Positions 27,939 through 37,038 of a stretch of DNA of 64,000 bases are shown one piece after another; within the stretch, counting starts at the first letter, position 1; the number at the start of each line of letters is the position of its first letter. A program made the position numbers and the translations under genes. The notes under the pieces are model-generated. The model was not told the DNA's origin. It saw only the letters and a program-made list of their open reading frames with translations, and did not search any database. The stretch comes from Sneathiella sp. P13V-1 (GTDB lineage: Bacteria; Pseudomonadota; Alphaproteobacteria; Sneathiellales; Sneathiellaceae), in the NCBI RefSeq assembly GCF_015143595.1, contig NZ_WYEU01000002.1:310001-374000 (forward strand), given 5' to 3'.

Positions 27939-29213
27939 GTGGATAATAGACAAAATTATTATCGCTATTCAGCGAATAAATCTTTGCAGTTTTCGCCTCT
28001 TGCTGGAACCCTCCGATTTGATATCTGCGTTGTCGGTGCGGGTTTCACTGGGCTTGGAACGGCGCTGGAACTCGTTAAGCGTGGTTTCAAAGTGGCAGTT
28101 CTGGAAGCAGGTCTGATTGGGGAAGGGGCGTCAGGCGCAAGTGGAGGTCAGATTGCATCCGGTTACAACACCGGGATGATTGAAGCCGCTGAAATTGCGG
28201 GTGAAGAAGGTGTTCAGGATCTATGGGATCTATCCGAGAGATCAAAGAAGATCCTTTTTGATAGAATCCGACATCATAAAATCCAGTGTGATCTTGGACG
28301 AGGGGAGATTTACGCAGCCGTTAAACCTTCTCACTATCAGTGGCTGCAGGACGAGAAAAAACTCTGTGAAGAGCGATTTGGCTTTGAAGGGTATGAACTC
28401 ATCCCCCAAGAGGAAATGCAAAGATACATTGGCAGTTCCCGATATGTAGGGGCGTTGCTGGATCACGAAGGTGGTCATATTCACCCTCTCAATTATTCGC
28501 TCGGTATGGCAGATGCAGCAATCAGTGCCGGGGCGCACATATTTGCGCAGAGTAAGGCGCTTTCCTATCGGCATGAAACGGGGAAAGTTGTCATTGAGAC
28601 AGAGGCTGGAGAGATCATTGCAGATAGCCTGATATTAGCTGGCAACGCCTACATCAACAACATTGCACCGCCACTTCTAAAAAGAATGATCCCAGTCAAA
28701 AGCAGTATTTTGGCAACTGAGGTGCTGCCCGACACACTACGGAAAGAAATTTGGTCCACGAATGCTTGTGTCTGCGACACCAACTTTGATCTGGATTATT
28801 ATAAAATGTCGGCGGATGGGCGCCTGATTTATGGGGGACAGGATTTTTCACTGCTACGCCCAAACCCGCCTTGGAAAATTATCCAAAGAAATATGCTGCG
28901 GACTTTCCCGCAACTAGAAGAAACGGCAATCGACTTTTTCTGGTCCGGGAAAATTGCGGTAACGCGCACTTTGCTGCCGGATGTTGGGCAACTGGATAAA
29001 AACGTGTTCTACGCACATGGCTATTCAGGGCAGGGCGTTACCTTGTCAGCGGGCGTTAGTGAAATTCTGGCGGACGCCGTAGTGGGGCAAATGACCCGCT
29101 TGGATATTTTTTCCAAATTGCCCCGAACAAGAGTTCCGAAATCGAAGCTGCTTCAGGTGCCGGCCGTATATGCGGCCGCCTATTGGAAGCGGATCATTGA
29201 CCTGATCAATTAA
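27939..29213 (+). CDS. FAD-dependent oxidoreductase, gamma-glutamylputrescine oxidase-like
   Basis: A 424-residue DAO-family flavoenzyme. The ADP-binding fingerprint is DICVVGAGFTGLGTALELV with the acidic end of strand 2 in VLEAGLIGEGASG, and the C-terminal flavin contact is YAHGYSGQGVTLS. The N-terminal YYRYSAN pattern and overall layout resemble PuuB, which oxidises gamma-glutamylputrescine; related members oxidise other amines or sarcosine-like substrates, so the substrate is open. The start is GTG with only a weak ribosome site. No other puu gene is near. Its stop codon overlaps that of the convergent RDD gene within TTAA. Confidence 0.88.
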   Translation: MDNRQNYYRYSANKSLQFSPLAGTLRFDICVVGAGFTGLGTALELVKRGFKVAVLEAGLIGEGASGASGGQIASGYNTGMIEAAEIAGEEGVQDLWDLSERSKKILFDRIRHHKIQCDLGRGEIYAAVKPSHYQWLQDEKKLCEERFGFEGYELIPQEEMQRYIGSSRYVGALLDHEGGHIHPLNYSLGMADAAISAGAHIFAQSKALSYRHETGKVVIETEAGEIIADSLILAGNAYINNIAPPLLKRMIPVKSSILATEVLPDTLRKEIWSTNACVCDTNFDLDYYKMSADGRLIYGGQDFSLLRPNPPWKIIQRNMLRTFPQLEETAIDFFWSGKIAVTRTLLPDVGQLDKNVFYAHGYSGQGVTLSAGVSEILADAVVGQMTRLDIFSKLPRTRVPKSKLLQVPAVYAAAYWKRIIDLIN

Positions 29214-29710
29214 TCCTCACGCAGCCTCACAGTGCTACTGGTCAGATAGTCATGAAGCAGCTTACCCTTATCATTGAAAAGGGAGACCAGCAAAATCAGC
29301 GTGGAGGTCAGTGCCATGGTCGCATAGAAAAGGCCGGAGTGGAAGAAAGCCATCAGATAGTCTGGCCCTCTGCCATCCTCCAGAACGACTTCAACCCCCA
29401 TGATCTGCATACCGATCGTCGCGTTTTTAGCGCTACCTATTGTGAGGGTATGGTAGGCAATTGGGATAAGGGCCAGCGCAAGTGACAAAATTGGGGTGAG
29501 GGCCCCAAAGGACAAGACGCCCAGAATAAAGGCGGCAATCGTTGCAACCAATGTGATACCTGCAATACAGGCGAGGTCGATGATGTAGGCAATGACACGC
29601 TTTGTTCTGATACCATCAAAGCGATCTTTGATATCAGACATCCGCCCTTGGAATCCTTCATTTCCCTTAAGAGAAGAGAGTTGGATTGATCCCGGGGTAT
29701 CCTGTGACAT
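29210..29710 (-). CDS. RDD family membrane protein
   Basis: A 166-residue protein with a hydrophilic N-terminal 35 residues and three membrane segments. The R-D-D-type signature is present as KRVIAYIIDLACIAGI near residue 37, followed by GSAKNATIGMQIMGVEV and a last helix near LFYATMALTSTLILLVSLF. The end, NDKGKLLHDYLTSSTVRL, is the standard RDD tail, where H-D-x-L/L-T is conserved. Function is unknown for most members; some affect ion or osmotic balance. It ends over the stop codon of the convergent flavoprotein gene. Confidence 0.88.
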   Translation of the reverse strand: MSQDTPGSIQLSSLKGNEGFQGRMSDIKDRFDGIRTKRVIAYIIDLACIAGITLVATIAAFILGVLSFGALTPILSLALALIPIAYHTLTIGSAKNATIGMQIMGVEVVLEDGRGPDYLMAFFHSGLFYATMALTSTLILLVSLFNDKGKLLHDYLTSSTVRLRED

Positions 29711-29848
29711 AGCTTGTGTTCCTCATTCATCAAAATGCGGCTGTAAATTATGTTTTTCAGATGGTAAGTATTGTTCAGTCTTCAAGATAAATTGATACTA
29801 AATGTTGAAGATTTATGTGAGAAAGTAACGCTAACTATATAAAATGAA

Positions 29849-30607
29849 ATGATTTTTAAATTTCCGCCCATTGTTACTGCTCTCGTTGTTCAGGCGCTGG
29901 TTTTCGTCGTTCTCTACTCGTTAAAAGAACATGCATCTATGTTTGCGAACCTGTCCTTGTTCGAACTATCTCTGCTTCAAGGGGCACTTGCGGCTGTGTC
30001 TACAAAACGGACAAGCCTGTCTTACTGGTGGGTTGGTATTCAGTTTGCAGCACCACCACTTCTTCTGTTGGGATTGGCTTTCAGTATTCCCCTTTGGGTT
30101 TTCCCAGTGGTTTTAATCCTGTTGTTGCTCGTGTTTTGGAATGTAGCAATTAATCGGGTGCCGTTGTATCTCACCAACAACTCGACCACAGAAAAGCTGC
30201 TCAGCCTGATGCCAAAAGAAGAGGGGGCGCTGTTTGCAGATTTGGGAAGTGGCCTTGCGGGAACTCTCATTCGGCTAGCGAAGGCCCGCCCAGATGGTCA
30301 GTTTCATGGGTATGAGACCGCACCCGTTCCCTTTTTGATGTCCTACATTCGCGCGAAACTATCGGGTGCGCGAAATGTTCATCTTCATTTTGTATCTCTT
30401 TGGAATGCGGACCTGTCCCACTTCGATGTGGTGTATTGTTTTCTCTCTCCGGTGCCGATGCCAGATTTATACGAAAAGGCGAAAGGGGAGATGAAAAAGG
30501 GAAGCCGCTTTATCAGTAACAGCTTTGTGGTTCCCAACAAAAAGCCGTCGCGAACAGTAAGTGTCAGCGACGGCCGGAAAACCAAATTATACATTTGGGA
30601 TATGTAA
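29849..30607 (+). CDS. membrane-anchored SAM-dependent methyltransferase-like protein
   Basis: A 252-residue protein with about four hydrophobic segments in its first 110 residues and a class I methyltransferase core behind them. The SAM-binding motif I reads LFADLGSGLAGTLIRLAKA, motif II is around FHGYETAPVPFLMSYIRAKL, and LSHFDVVYCFLSP is the post-motif strand. The last 40 residues are shorter than a full Rossmann fold. Related proteins in proteobacteria are annotated only as class I methyltransferases; the acceptor is unknown. Its stop codon abuts that of motB (30607/30608) with no terminator between, so antisense transcripts into motB are possible. Confidence 0.78.
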   Translation: MIFKFPPIVTALVVQALVFVVLYSLKEHASMFANLSLFELSLLQGALAAVSTKRTSLSYWWVGIQFAAPPLLLLGLAFSIPLWVFPVVLILLLLVFWNVAINRVPLYLTNNSTTEKLLSLMPKEEGALFADLGSGLAGTLIRLAKARPDGQFHGYETAPVPFLMSYIRAKLSGARNVHLHFVSLWNADLSHFDVVYCFLSPVPMPDLYEKAKGEMKKGSRFISNSFVVPNKKPSRTVSVSDGRKTKLYIWDM

Positions 30608-31498
30608 CTACTTCAGATCTGGCGGGAGGATGGGTGTTTCCCGTAGCAACGTAATACTTATTCGCCTGTTGCCAGGATTTGTTGGATCATCTGTAATCAT
30701 TGGATCTGTATCGGCTTTGCCCGTAACTTTTTGTATTCGAGCAGGATCCAGACCTACTTCGACCAGAGCGCGCCTGCTTGAGTTTGCACGATCTGAAGAC
30801 AATTCCCAGTTTGAATACTCGGCCCCCGCGAAACCAGAACTATCTGTATGACCTGCTATCGCAAGTCCGTTCGGCAACCCTTCAATGGCTTTTACAATTT
30901 TTGCCATTAGGCGTTTGACTCTCGGTTTGATGGTTGTACCGCCTGCTTCAAACATGCTTTCATCATACTGATCAACTATTTGGATCCTTAATCCCTCCGG
31001 CGTCATATCCATTACGATATTGTCAGCCAAGCCAGAAAGGTTGGGATCGGTTGCAAGTGCTTGCCGGATTTGCTCTTTGGTCGTTTCGAAACTGGCTTCT
31101 TCAATCGCAGCAAGGCGGGCAAGGAAGGCCTCTTCATCAACCTCACTTTGTCCATCTCCATCTGCATCATCTTTCTTTCCCTCTTCAGGGGGGGAGATGG
31201 AGGACACAACTGAAGGTGTTCCTGTGTTGGAGGTCATTGCCCCCTCGGTCTGCATACTTGTGCCGCCAAGGACACCGCCAGAACCACTTTCACTGGAACT
31301 TGCCACAGTAGGCGCGAAATAGTCTGAAATTCCTTGTTTTTGAACAGCGTCTGTCACATTCAGAAGCCACAGAAGCAAGAAGAACGCCATCATCGCCGTC
31401 ACAAAGTCAGCGTAGGCAACTTTCCACGCGCCGCCATGGTGGCCGTGTCCGCCTTTCTTGACTTTTTTAACAATTATCGGGGCTACTTCATCGGCCAT
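30608..31498 (-). CDS. motB: flagellar motor stator protein MotB
   Basis: A 296-residue stator subunit. After a His/Gly-rich cytoplasmic start (GGHGHHGGAWKVAYADFVTAMMAF) comes the single membrane helix with the proton-carrying aspartate in YADFVTAMMAFFLLLWLL. A long, acidic and low-complexity linker follows (about 60-140), then an OmpA-like peptidoglycan-binding domain (IAGHTDSSGF, SSDRANSSRRAL, NPGNRRISI). Presence of the YAD aspartate points to a working channel. It is 23 bases downstream of motA. The linker is longer than in enteric MotB. Confidence 0.95.
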   Translation of the reverse strand: MADEVAPIIVKKVKKGGHGHHGGAWKVAYADFVTAMMAFFLLLWLLNVTDAVQKQGISDYFAPTVASSSESGSGGVLGGTSMQTEGAMTSNTGTPSVVSSISPPEEGKKDDADGDGQSEVDEEAFLARLAAIEEASFETTKEQIRQALATDPNLSGLADNIVMDMTPEGLRIQIVDQYDESMFEAGGTTIKPRVKRLMAKIVKAIEGLPNGLAIAGHTDSSGFAGAEYSNWELSSDRANSSRRALVEVGLDPARIQKVTGKADTDPMITDDPTNPGNRRISITLLRETPILPPDLK

Positions 31499-31521
31499 TT
31501 AACTGCTCCACCGGACCTATC

Positions 31522-32379
31522 TTAAACGCTTGGCGCGTTGGCACAGGCTTCTTCAACTTCGGCGAAGCTTGGACGCTCGTGGCTGTAAAGTGTTTTGCGG
31601 GCGAATTCCACGGATACCGCTGGCGCGTAACCCTGTAGATGGGCGAGAAGGCCAGTTTTCATACAGTCATAATATTTGGCGTCGGCGTCGAAATACTGCT
31701 GAATGTTTGTTCCCATAGGGGCAAACAGACCATACGCAATCAGGATACCAAAGAACGTACCCACGAGGGCCGCAGCAATAAGGCCACCCAGAACTTCGGG
31801 TGGTTCCGCAATGGAACCCATGGTCACAATCACACCAAGCACCGCAGCCACAATACCGAAGGCCGGAAGAGCTTCTGAGAGGGTTGTCACCGCACCCGCC
31901 ATCGCGTGATGTTCAGCGTGATGTGTTTCAAGGTCAATATCCATCAGATTTTCAACTTCGTGCGGATTTTCTGTCCCCATTGTCATGAGACGCAAATAGT
32001 CGCACATAAAGTCCATCGCGTGATGATCTTTCAGGAATGATGGAAAATTGGAGAAGAGAGCACTTTCCTTCGGGTTTTCAATATGCGGCTCTAGCGCAAT
32101 CATACCCTTGGTTTTTGCCAGCTTGAAGATAGCGTACATTAGGGTGAGCAGCTCTTCATATGACTTCTTGCTATGCGGTGCGCCCTTGAAAAGGTTTGCT
32201 AATGCACCCAATGTTCCGAAGATTACCCATTTAGGGTTACCCTGAACAAAAGCACCGATACCTGCACCCAGAATAATAAGATATTCCAGAGGCTGGAATA
32301 GAACGCCTGGTTCACCGTGGGGCAGATAACCCCCGGCAACAGAGCCGAACACGATGACTACACCGATGATAAAAAACAT
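31522..32379 (-). CDS. motA: flagellar motor stator protein MotA
   Basis: A 285-residue stator subunit with four membrane helices. It starts MFFIIGVVIVFGSVAGGYLPHGEPG; the large cytoplasmic loop contains LRLMTMGTENPHEVENLMD, and the pore helices are AFGIVAAVLGVIVTMGSI and LGGLIAAALVGTFFGILIAYGLF, where P-A-F-G-I-V holds the conserved proline. I choose ATG 32379; an in-frame GTG ten codons upstream lacks a ribosome site. motA and motB form a two-gene unit divergent from the flavin reductase. No other flagellar gene is clustered here except the FliL-like gene at 52.8 kb. Confidence 0.95.
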   Translation of the reverse strand: MFFIIGVVIVFGSVAGGYLPHGEPGVLFQPLEYLIILGAGIGAFVQGNPKWVIFGTLGALANLFKGAPHSKKSYEELLTLMYAIFKLAKTKGMIALEPHIENPKESALFSNFPSFLKDHHAMDFMCDYLRLMTMGTENPHEVENLMDIDLETHHAEHHAMAGAVTTLSEALPAFGIVAAVLGVIVTMGSIAEPPEVLGGLIAAALVGTFFGILIAYGLFAPMGTNIQQYFDADAKYYDCMKTGLLAHLQGYAPAVSVEFARKTLYSHERPSFAEVEEACANAPSV

Positions 32380-32604
32380 GCTTTTAAAAGCCCCTGTTAT
32401 CTCTCTCACTTGTTTGGTTAACGGATATTGGCTGGATTTGGTTAATAAACAGTGAGCAATTTGATTAAGATTTTAGCTTTTTACACTCTTCGCTCTATGA
32501 ATGTGGAGAGGGTTTAAAAAAAGAGATGATTTTCTGTCAAAGCTGTGTGAAATTGCCGAAGTGGAGAGATTTATTGTATTTTCAGGTAAAAAAAACAGAA
32601 CTAA

Positions 32605-33087
32605 ATGACCTTTGATTCTAGACAGTTTCGTGATGCGATGGGCAGCTTTGCGACCGGAGTAACGGTTGTAACATCCATGAGTAATAGGGGTGAGCCTATG
32701 GGGATCACCGTAAATTCCTTTTCATCTGTGTCTTTGGACCCTCCATTAGTTCTGTTTTGTCTGGGATTTGACGGAAACCACTGCCGAGAGTTTAAAGAAA
32801 GTGGTCAATACGCCATTCACATCCTCGCAGAGGACCAAGGTGATTTGTGTCAGCGCTTTGCCTCTCCCATTGAGAACCGTTTTGAAGGGGTTGAGTATCG
32901 TAAAGGTAGCGGGGGCGATGCCCCGGTATTTGACGGAAGCATCGCAGTAATCGAATGTCGTCAGCATCAATTAATCGAAGCCGGCGATCATCTCATTTTC
33001 CTTTGTAATGTCACAGATTTGGAAGTGAATATGGAAAAGAAGCCACTCCTGTATTACCGCGGTGGTTTTCCAGAACTGACTTCTTGA
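32605..33087 (+). CDS. flavin reductase family protein
   Basis: A 160-residue split-barrel FMN-binding protein of the HpaC/DIM6 type, which hands reduced flavin to partner monooxygenases. The signature is complete: FRDAMGSFATGVTVVTS, GITVNSFSSVSLDPPLVLFCL, FAIHILAEDQ-type strand (AIHILAEDQGDL), and GDHLIFLCNV near the C-terminus. No oxygenase is adjacent, so its partner is unknown. It is divergent from motA and convergent with the penicillin acylase family gene, 12 bases away. Confidence 0.92.
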   Translation: MTFDSRQFRDAMGSFATGVTVVTSMSNRGEPMGITVNSFSSVSLDPPLVLFCLGFDGNHCREFKESGQYAIHILAEDQGDLCQRFASPIENRFEGVEYRKGSGGDAPVFDGSIAVIECRQHQLIEAGDHLIFLCNVTDLEVNMEKKPLLYYRGGFPELTS

Positions 33088-33099
33088 TCCTTTTAGTAT

Positions 33100-35499
33100 T
33101 TACATCTTCGGTTTCAGGATCAGGGTACCCAAGGCACCCTCCATATATTCCTCCCGATTTGTTGTCATTTTCCGATACTTCATATTCGCCCAGTCTTCCG
33201 ACATGTCTCCATATAAAGGAGATAAAATGTTTCCTGACTGACCTGTGGAGTGAATGAACAGGGAATTGTTCAGATCTGAAAAATCATAAATCGCACGTAG
33301 TGATGCCGCATGTGTGTTCGCAAAAGGTTGTGTTTCATCCTTTAAGCGGTTGCGGCCAACATTAACTGTATATGTATCTCCCATTGAGGGCACTTTAATG
33401 TCGAACAGCCATGCAAGGGGTTTGATATGCGTAAATGGTAGATGATCACTATGGGCGAAATGGGCCTCTCCCCAGTTCCATTCCAGCATGTCGGCACCAT
33501 AACGAGCCGTAAGGTCCATAAGAGCGTTTGAAAGAGAGTTTTGTAAAACACTCGCGCAATTTTCGACGACCACTGTTGAGATATTATCGCACCAGGTCTG
33601 ATGACCATTTTCAGCTTTCAGGACCCGCGCGATAAAGTTAGGGCGCGGCTTCCAATATTGCTCAAAAATTTCTCCAAGCTCATCTGCATATACTTCACGA
33701 TATAACTCGCGCATCCAGCCATTAAAGATAAGAGGAGTCGGGCCATTTTTGGTCATGCTTCCGTCCCAGATGGACAGCAGTGTCAAAGCCTGTCTGCTTT
33801 TGTCATCTTTTGGTTTGGTGGTGAGCAGAATTTCAAGGAATTCTTTCGCCATCAAGGACTGTACATCTGATTGCAAGTCAATGAAGGACTGGACACTGTG
33901 TGTATCTTCCTGTTCAAGTCGGTCAGCAATTCGTTTGGCGCGATAAGGAAGCGTCCAATCACTTGTGATGAAGTGTTTATAGTGACTGGGTACGATTTTT
34001 TCGTTGGCAGTATAGTGATACCCCCGCTCCGGGTTAAATACCTGAGGTAGTTCTTCAAAAGGAATGAAACCTTGCCAGTCATACTTTGCTTCCCACCCGG
34101 GAACCGGAAGGCGGCCTTTGACCTCGTTGTCCTGATGCCTTACAGGAACACGGCCTGGGGCATAATATCCGATATTACCGTCTACATCCGCATAGACCAT
34201 GTTTTGTTGCGGGCTGGTAAAATCTCGAATTGCTGTTTTAAACTCTTCCCAATTTGTGGCGCGCATCATTTTGGCGGCAGAGGAAGCGGTTAGATCGCCA
34301 TCTTGCAAGGTTGTCCAGGCAAAGGCCAAAGCATAGCCGTTTGACAAATATTTTTCAGATGAGGCTAGTGCATCGCTTAAGATCGGTCCGTGGCGCGTTA
34401 TTCTTACCTTAATGCTAACGGGATCAGCGTCTTTTACTTGGATGACCTCTTCGCGAACTTCAAAATTCTGCCATCCTGTTGGCGTTTTATATTGAGCAGG
34501 GTTATCGGGGTTTATTTTTTCAATAAACAGATCCTGTGTATCAGGCCCCGTATTTGTGAAGCCCCAGGCAATTTTCTCGTTGCGGCCCAGAATGACTGCG
34601 GGTACACCCGGCAGGGTCGCCCCAATGGCGCTGATCTCAGGTGTTTTGATATGGGCGAAATACCATAGGGCAGGCGCCGCCAAGCCTAGATGAGGGTCGT
34701 TAGCGAGCAGCGGTTTACCGGTATTGGTAAGATTGCCTGAAACCACCCAGTTATTGGATCCAGCGCCTTCAGGAAGTGGTTCAGGTGCCATCGCAAACAA
34801 GTTGTCAGCAGCTTTCATGGCGCTTTTGTAAACGTCATCGAAACGGGGAAGTGGAGTGTTCGGCTCCCCTGGGTAGGAAGGCATGATTTCAGCAACTTTT
34901 TGCGGAGACAGGCGCTTCATCAGGCGCATACGTTCAATTTCCTGTCCCCAGTTTTTACCAAGATCCCATGCCATCATTTTTGTCCAAACGATGGAGTCGG
35001 TCACTTTCCATGGTTCTGGTTCGAATCCGAGAACAAGAAATTCAGGTGGTAATGCGCCACTTCTGTTTTCTAGAAACGCGTTGACGCCATCAGCATAGGT
35101 CTGCATCAAGTCGCGTGTATCTTCGTCAAGGGCTGCGTAAGTGCGTTCAGCCGCTTTGTAAACACCAAGAGTACGCAGGAACTTATCTTTGGAGATCGCA
35201 GATTTGCCGAGGATTTCTGACAAACGTCCGGCGCCAATCCGTCGGTTGGTTTCCATTTGCCACAGGCGATCCTGTGCGTGAACATAGCCGAGCGAAAAGA
35301 CCGCATCTTTTAGGGATTTGGCTTCAATATGCGGGACACCAGATTTATCGCGAACAACGACAACTTCCCGGGCAAGGCCCGCAAGTTGTGTCTGCCCATC
35401 TATGGTTGGCAAAGATGTCCGAAGATAGAAATATCCTCCAGCGGCAACGACGACTGCCAGCACTATCAATCCAAAAAAGATCCGACCAATCCAACGCAT
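33100..35499 (-). CDS. penicillin acylase family N-terminal-nucleophile hydrolase
   Basis: A 799-residue Ntn hydrolase precursor. A short N-terminal membrane helix (about 6-26) acts as anchor or uncleaved signal. The alpha-chain region has VHAQDRLWQME; the autocatalytic junction is G247-S248 in EGAGSNNWVVSG, where S248 becomes the beta-chain nucleophile; LLANDPHLGL and AFTNTG-type blocks (WGFTNTGPD) follow. Family members cleave beta-lactam side chains or, physiologically, acyl-homoserine lactones and phenylacetyl amides. Which applies here is not visible. Its genomic setting gives no quorum-sensing or lactam context. Confidence 0.9.
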   Translation of the reverse strand: MRWIGRIFFGLIVLAVVVAAGGYFYLRTSLPTIDGQTQLAGLAREVVVVRDKSGVPHIEAKSLKDAVFSLGYVHAQDRLWQMETNRRIGAGRLSEILGKSAISKDKFLRTLGVYKAAERTYAALDEDTRDLMQTYADGVNAFLENRSGALPPEFLVLGFEPEPWKVTDSIVWTKMMAWDLGKNWGQEIERMRLMKRLSPQKVAEIMPSYPGEPNTPLPRFDDVYKSAMKAADNLFAMAPEPLPEGAGSNNWVVSGNLTNTGKPLLANDPHLGLAAPALWYFAHIKTPEISAIGATLPGVPAVILGRNEKIAWGFTNTGPDTQDLFIEKINPDNPAQYKTPTGWQNFEVREEVIQVKDADPVSIKVRITRHGPILSDALASSEKYLSNGYALAFAWTTLQDGDLTASSAAKMMRATNWEEFKTAIRDFTSPQQNMVYADVDGNIGYYAPGRVPVRHQDNEVKGRLPVPGWEAKYDWQGFIPFEELPQVFNPERGYHYTANEKIVPSHYKHFITSDWTLPYRAKRIADRLEQEDTHSVQSFIDLQSDVQSLMAKEFLEILLTTKPKDDKSRQALTLLSIWDGSMTKNGPTPLIFNGWMRELYREVYADELGEIFEQYWKPRPNFIARVLKAENGHQTWCDNISTVVVENCASVLQNSLSNALMDLTARYGADMLEWNWGEAHFAHSDHLPFTHIKPLAWLFDIKVPSMGDTYTVNVGRNRLKDETQPFANTHAASLRAIYDFSDLNNSLFIHSTGQSGNILSPLYGDMSEDWANMKYRKMTTNREEYMEGALGTLILKPKM

Positions 35500-35658
35500 A
35501 AATGCCTCCCCCTATAAATTATTTTCTAATATTCTGACCATAACTTTCAAAAAATTCAATCATCAGTTTTCATGAAGTGAAATCGCCACAGATATTCCTT
35601 TGCAGCCGAGTGCTAAGCCATTAAAACCATATCAAACACATTTCAGGGAGTATGAAGC

Positions 35659-36534
35659 ATGAGCAAAAAAGCAGCTTTCATCGGTTTGGGCGTCATGGGA
35701 TATCCTATGGCTGGATATATGCAAAAAGCGGGTTACGACGTTACCGTATATAACCGCACGACTGCCAAAGCTGAGAAGTGGGCCGCGGAATATGGCGGAT
35801 CTTTTGCAGCGACACCCCGTGAAGCCTCTGAAGGCGCTGATTTTGTAATGGCATGCGTCGGTAACGATGACGATCTTCGTAGTGTCGTTCTGGGTGCTGA
35901 TGGCGCATTGGCCGGAATGAAAGAAGGCAGCCTGTTTGTTGATCACACAACAGCATCCAGTGAAGTTGCCCGTGAGCTTGCGGCAGTTGCTGCTGAAAAA
36001 GGGATTGGTTTTCTGGATGCACCTGTATCCGGTGGTCAGGCCGGGGCTGAAAATGGCGTTCTAACCGTTATGTGCGGCGGCAGCGAAGCGGATTTTAATC
36101 GCGCGGTTGAACCTGTGGATGCTTACTCGCAGGCGTTTAAGCTGATGGGGGATGTAGGCGCAGGTCAATTGGCTAAAATGGTCAACCAGATTTGTATCGC
36201 TGGTGTTCTTCAAGGATTGTCTGAAGGAATTCATTTCGGTCAGAAAGCTGGACTTGATGTTGAAAAAGTCATTGAAGTGATTTCAAAAGGTGCAGCGCAA
36301 AGCTGGCAGATGGAAAATCGCTATAAAACAATGATCGCAGATGAGTTTGATTTTGGTTTTGCTGTGGACTGGATGCGCAAAGATCTGGGCATCTGTCTTG
36401 AAACGGCAAACCAAATCGGTGCTTCACTGCCAAATACAGCTTTGGTCGATCAGTATTATAAGGATGTTCAGAATATGGGCGGTGGGCGCAACGATACCTC
36501 CAGCCTTATTCGCAGACTTCGTAAATTAAGCTAA
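35659..36534 (+). CDS. 3-hydroxyisobutyrate dehydrogenase-family oxidoreductase
   Basis: A 291-residue beta-hydroxyacid dehydrogenase. The NAD(P) fingerprint is AFIGLGVMGYPMAGYM, the substrate signature FLDAPVSGGQAGAENG, and the catalytic lysine lies in GAGQLAKMVNQI. Arg in YNRT after strand 2 suggests NADP use. The window also encodes an isobutyryl-CoA dehydrogenase and 3-hydroxyisobutyryl-CoA hydrolase (39.4-41.6 kb), the two preceding steps of valine breakdown, so this may be mmsB, but related enzymes reduce tartronate semialdehyde or succinic semialdehyde. I therefore leave the symbol open. Confidence 0.86.
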   Translation: MSKKAAFIGLGVMGYPMAGYMQKAGYDVTVYNRTTAKAEKWAAEYGGSFAATPREASEGADFVMACVGNDDDLRSVVLGADGALAGMKEGSLFVDHTTASSEVARELAAVAAEKGIGFLDAPVSGGQAGAENGVLTVMCGGSEADFNRAVEPVDAYSQAFKLMGDVGAGQLAKMVNQICIAGVLQGLSEGIHFGQKAGLDVEKVIEVISKGAAQSWQMENRYKTMIADEFDFGFAVDWMRKDLGICLETANQIGASLPNTALVDQYYKDVQNMGGGRNDTSSLIRRLRKLS

Positions 36535-36538
36535 GTCT

Positions 36539-36964
36539 TCAGATATCTTCGTATGTGAGCGGACAAGCGAAAATAGCAGTCCAATAGACGTTCTCTTTGG
36601 ACTGTTTTTCGTCTGCCTCTTCGATTTTGGGGGCAATAGCGATACCCATATGGCTGAAATTGGGATTTAGCAGATTTTGGCGATGTAAGGGGCTGTTCAT
36701 CCAGTGATCAATAACTTTTTGAGGATCAGCTGGGCAGAGGGCGATATTCTCCGCAGCCTCCATAAAGTGATATCCATTTTGCAAAATGCGGTCTGAAAAC
36801 GTAGAGCTTAGCGATCCTGTATGAGAGAGCGACGCGTTGCGGCACATGAATATCGAATGATGTAATGCGGTTAAATTTAGCATATTATTCATGGTAACCG
36901 CTTTACATGAATGACTTGTTCTAAGCTCATTCAGCTTCAAAATAAATTGTTCTGATCTGGACAT
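36539..36964 (-). CDS. CAP/SCP-domain protein without visible signal peptide
   Basis: A 141-residue CAP-superfamily (YkwD-like) domain. Conserved spots are LNELRTSHSC, LSHTGSLSSTFSDRILQNGY, AENIAL, HWMNSPLHRQNLLNPNFSHMGIA and the final YWTAIFACP strand. Most bacterial members are exported, yet this reading frame starts directly with the domain (MSRSEQFILKLNELR) and an in-frame stop lies a few codons upstream of ATG 36964, so no leader is hidden. It ends five bases from the convergent dehydrogenase gene. Function of bacterial CAP proteins is generally unknown. Confidence 0.82.
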   Translation of the reverse strand: MSRSEQFILKLNELRTSHSCKAVTMNNMLNLTALHHSIFMCRNASLSHTGSLSSTFSDRILQNGYHFMEAAENIALCPADPQKVIDHWMNSPLHRQNLLNPNFSHMGIAIAPKIEEADEKQSKENVYWTAIFACPLTYEDI

Positions 36965-37038
36965 GACAACTTCTGATTATGAAAATAAGTGATGTTGGTA
37001 CCAACGTGTCAGCCCGATCAGCTGTGAAAGGAAAAAGG

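Noticed and set aside
27875-27942. TTGACA at about 27883 as promoter for the PuuB-like oxidase
   Set aside because: The -35 match is perfect but no acceptable -10 hexamer occurs at 16-18 bases; left uncalled.
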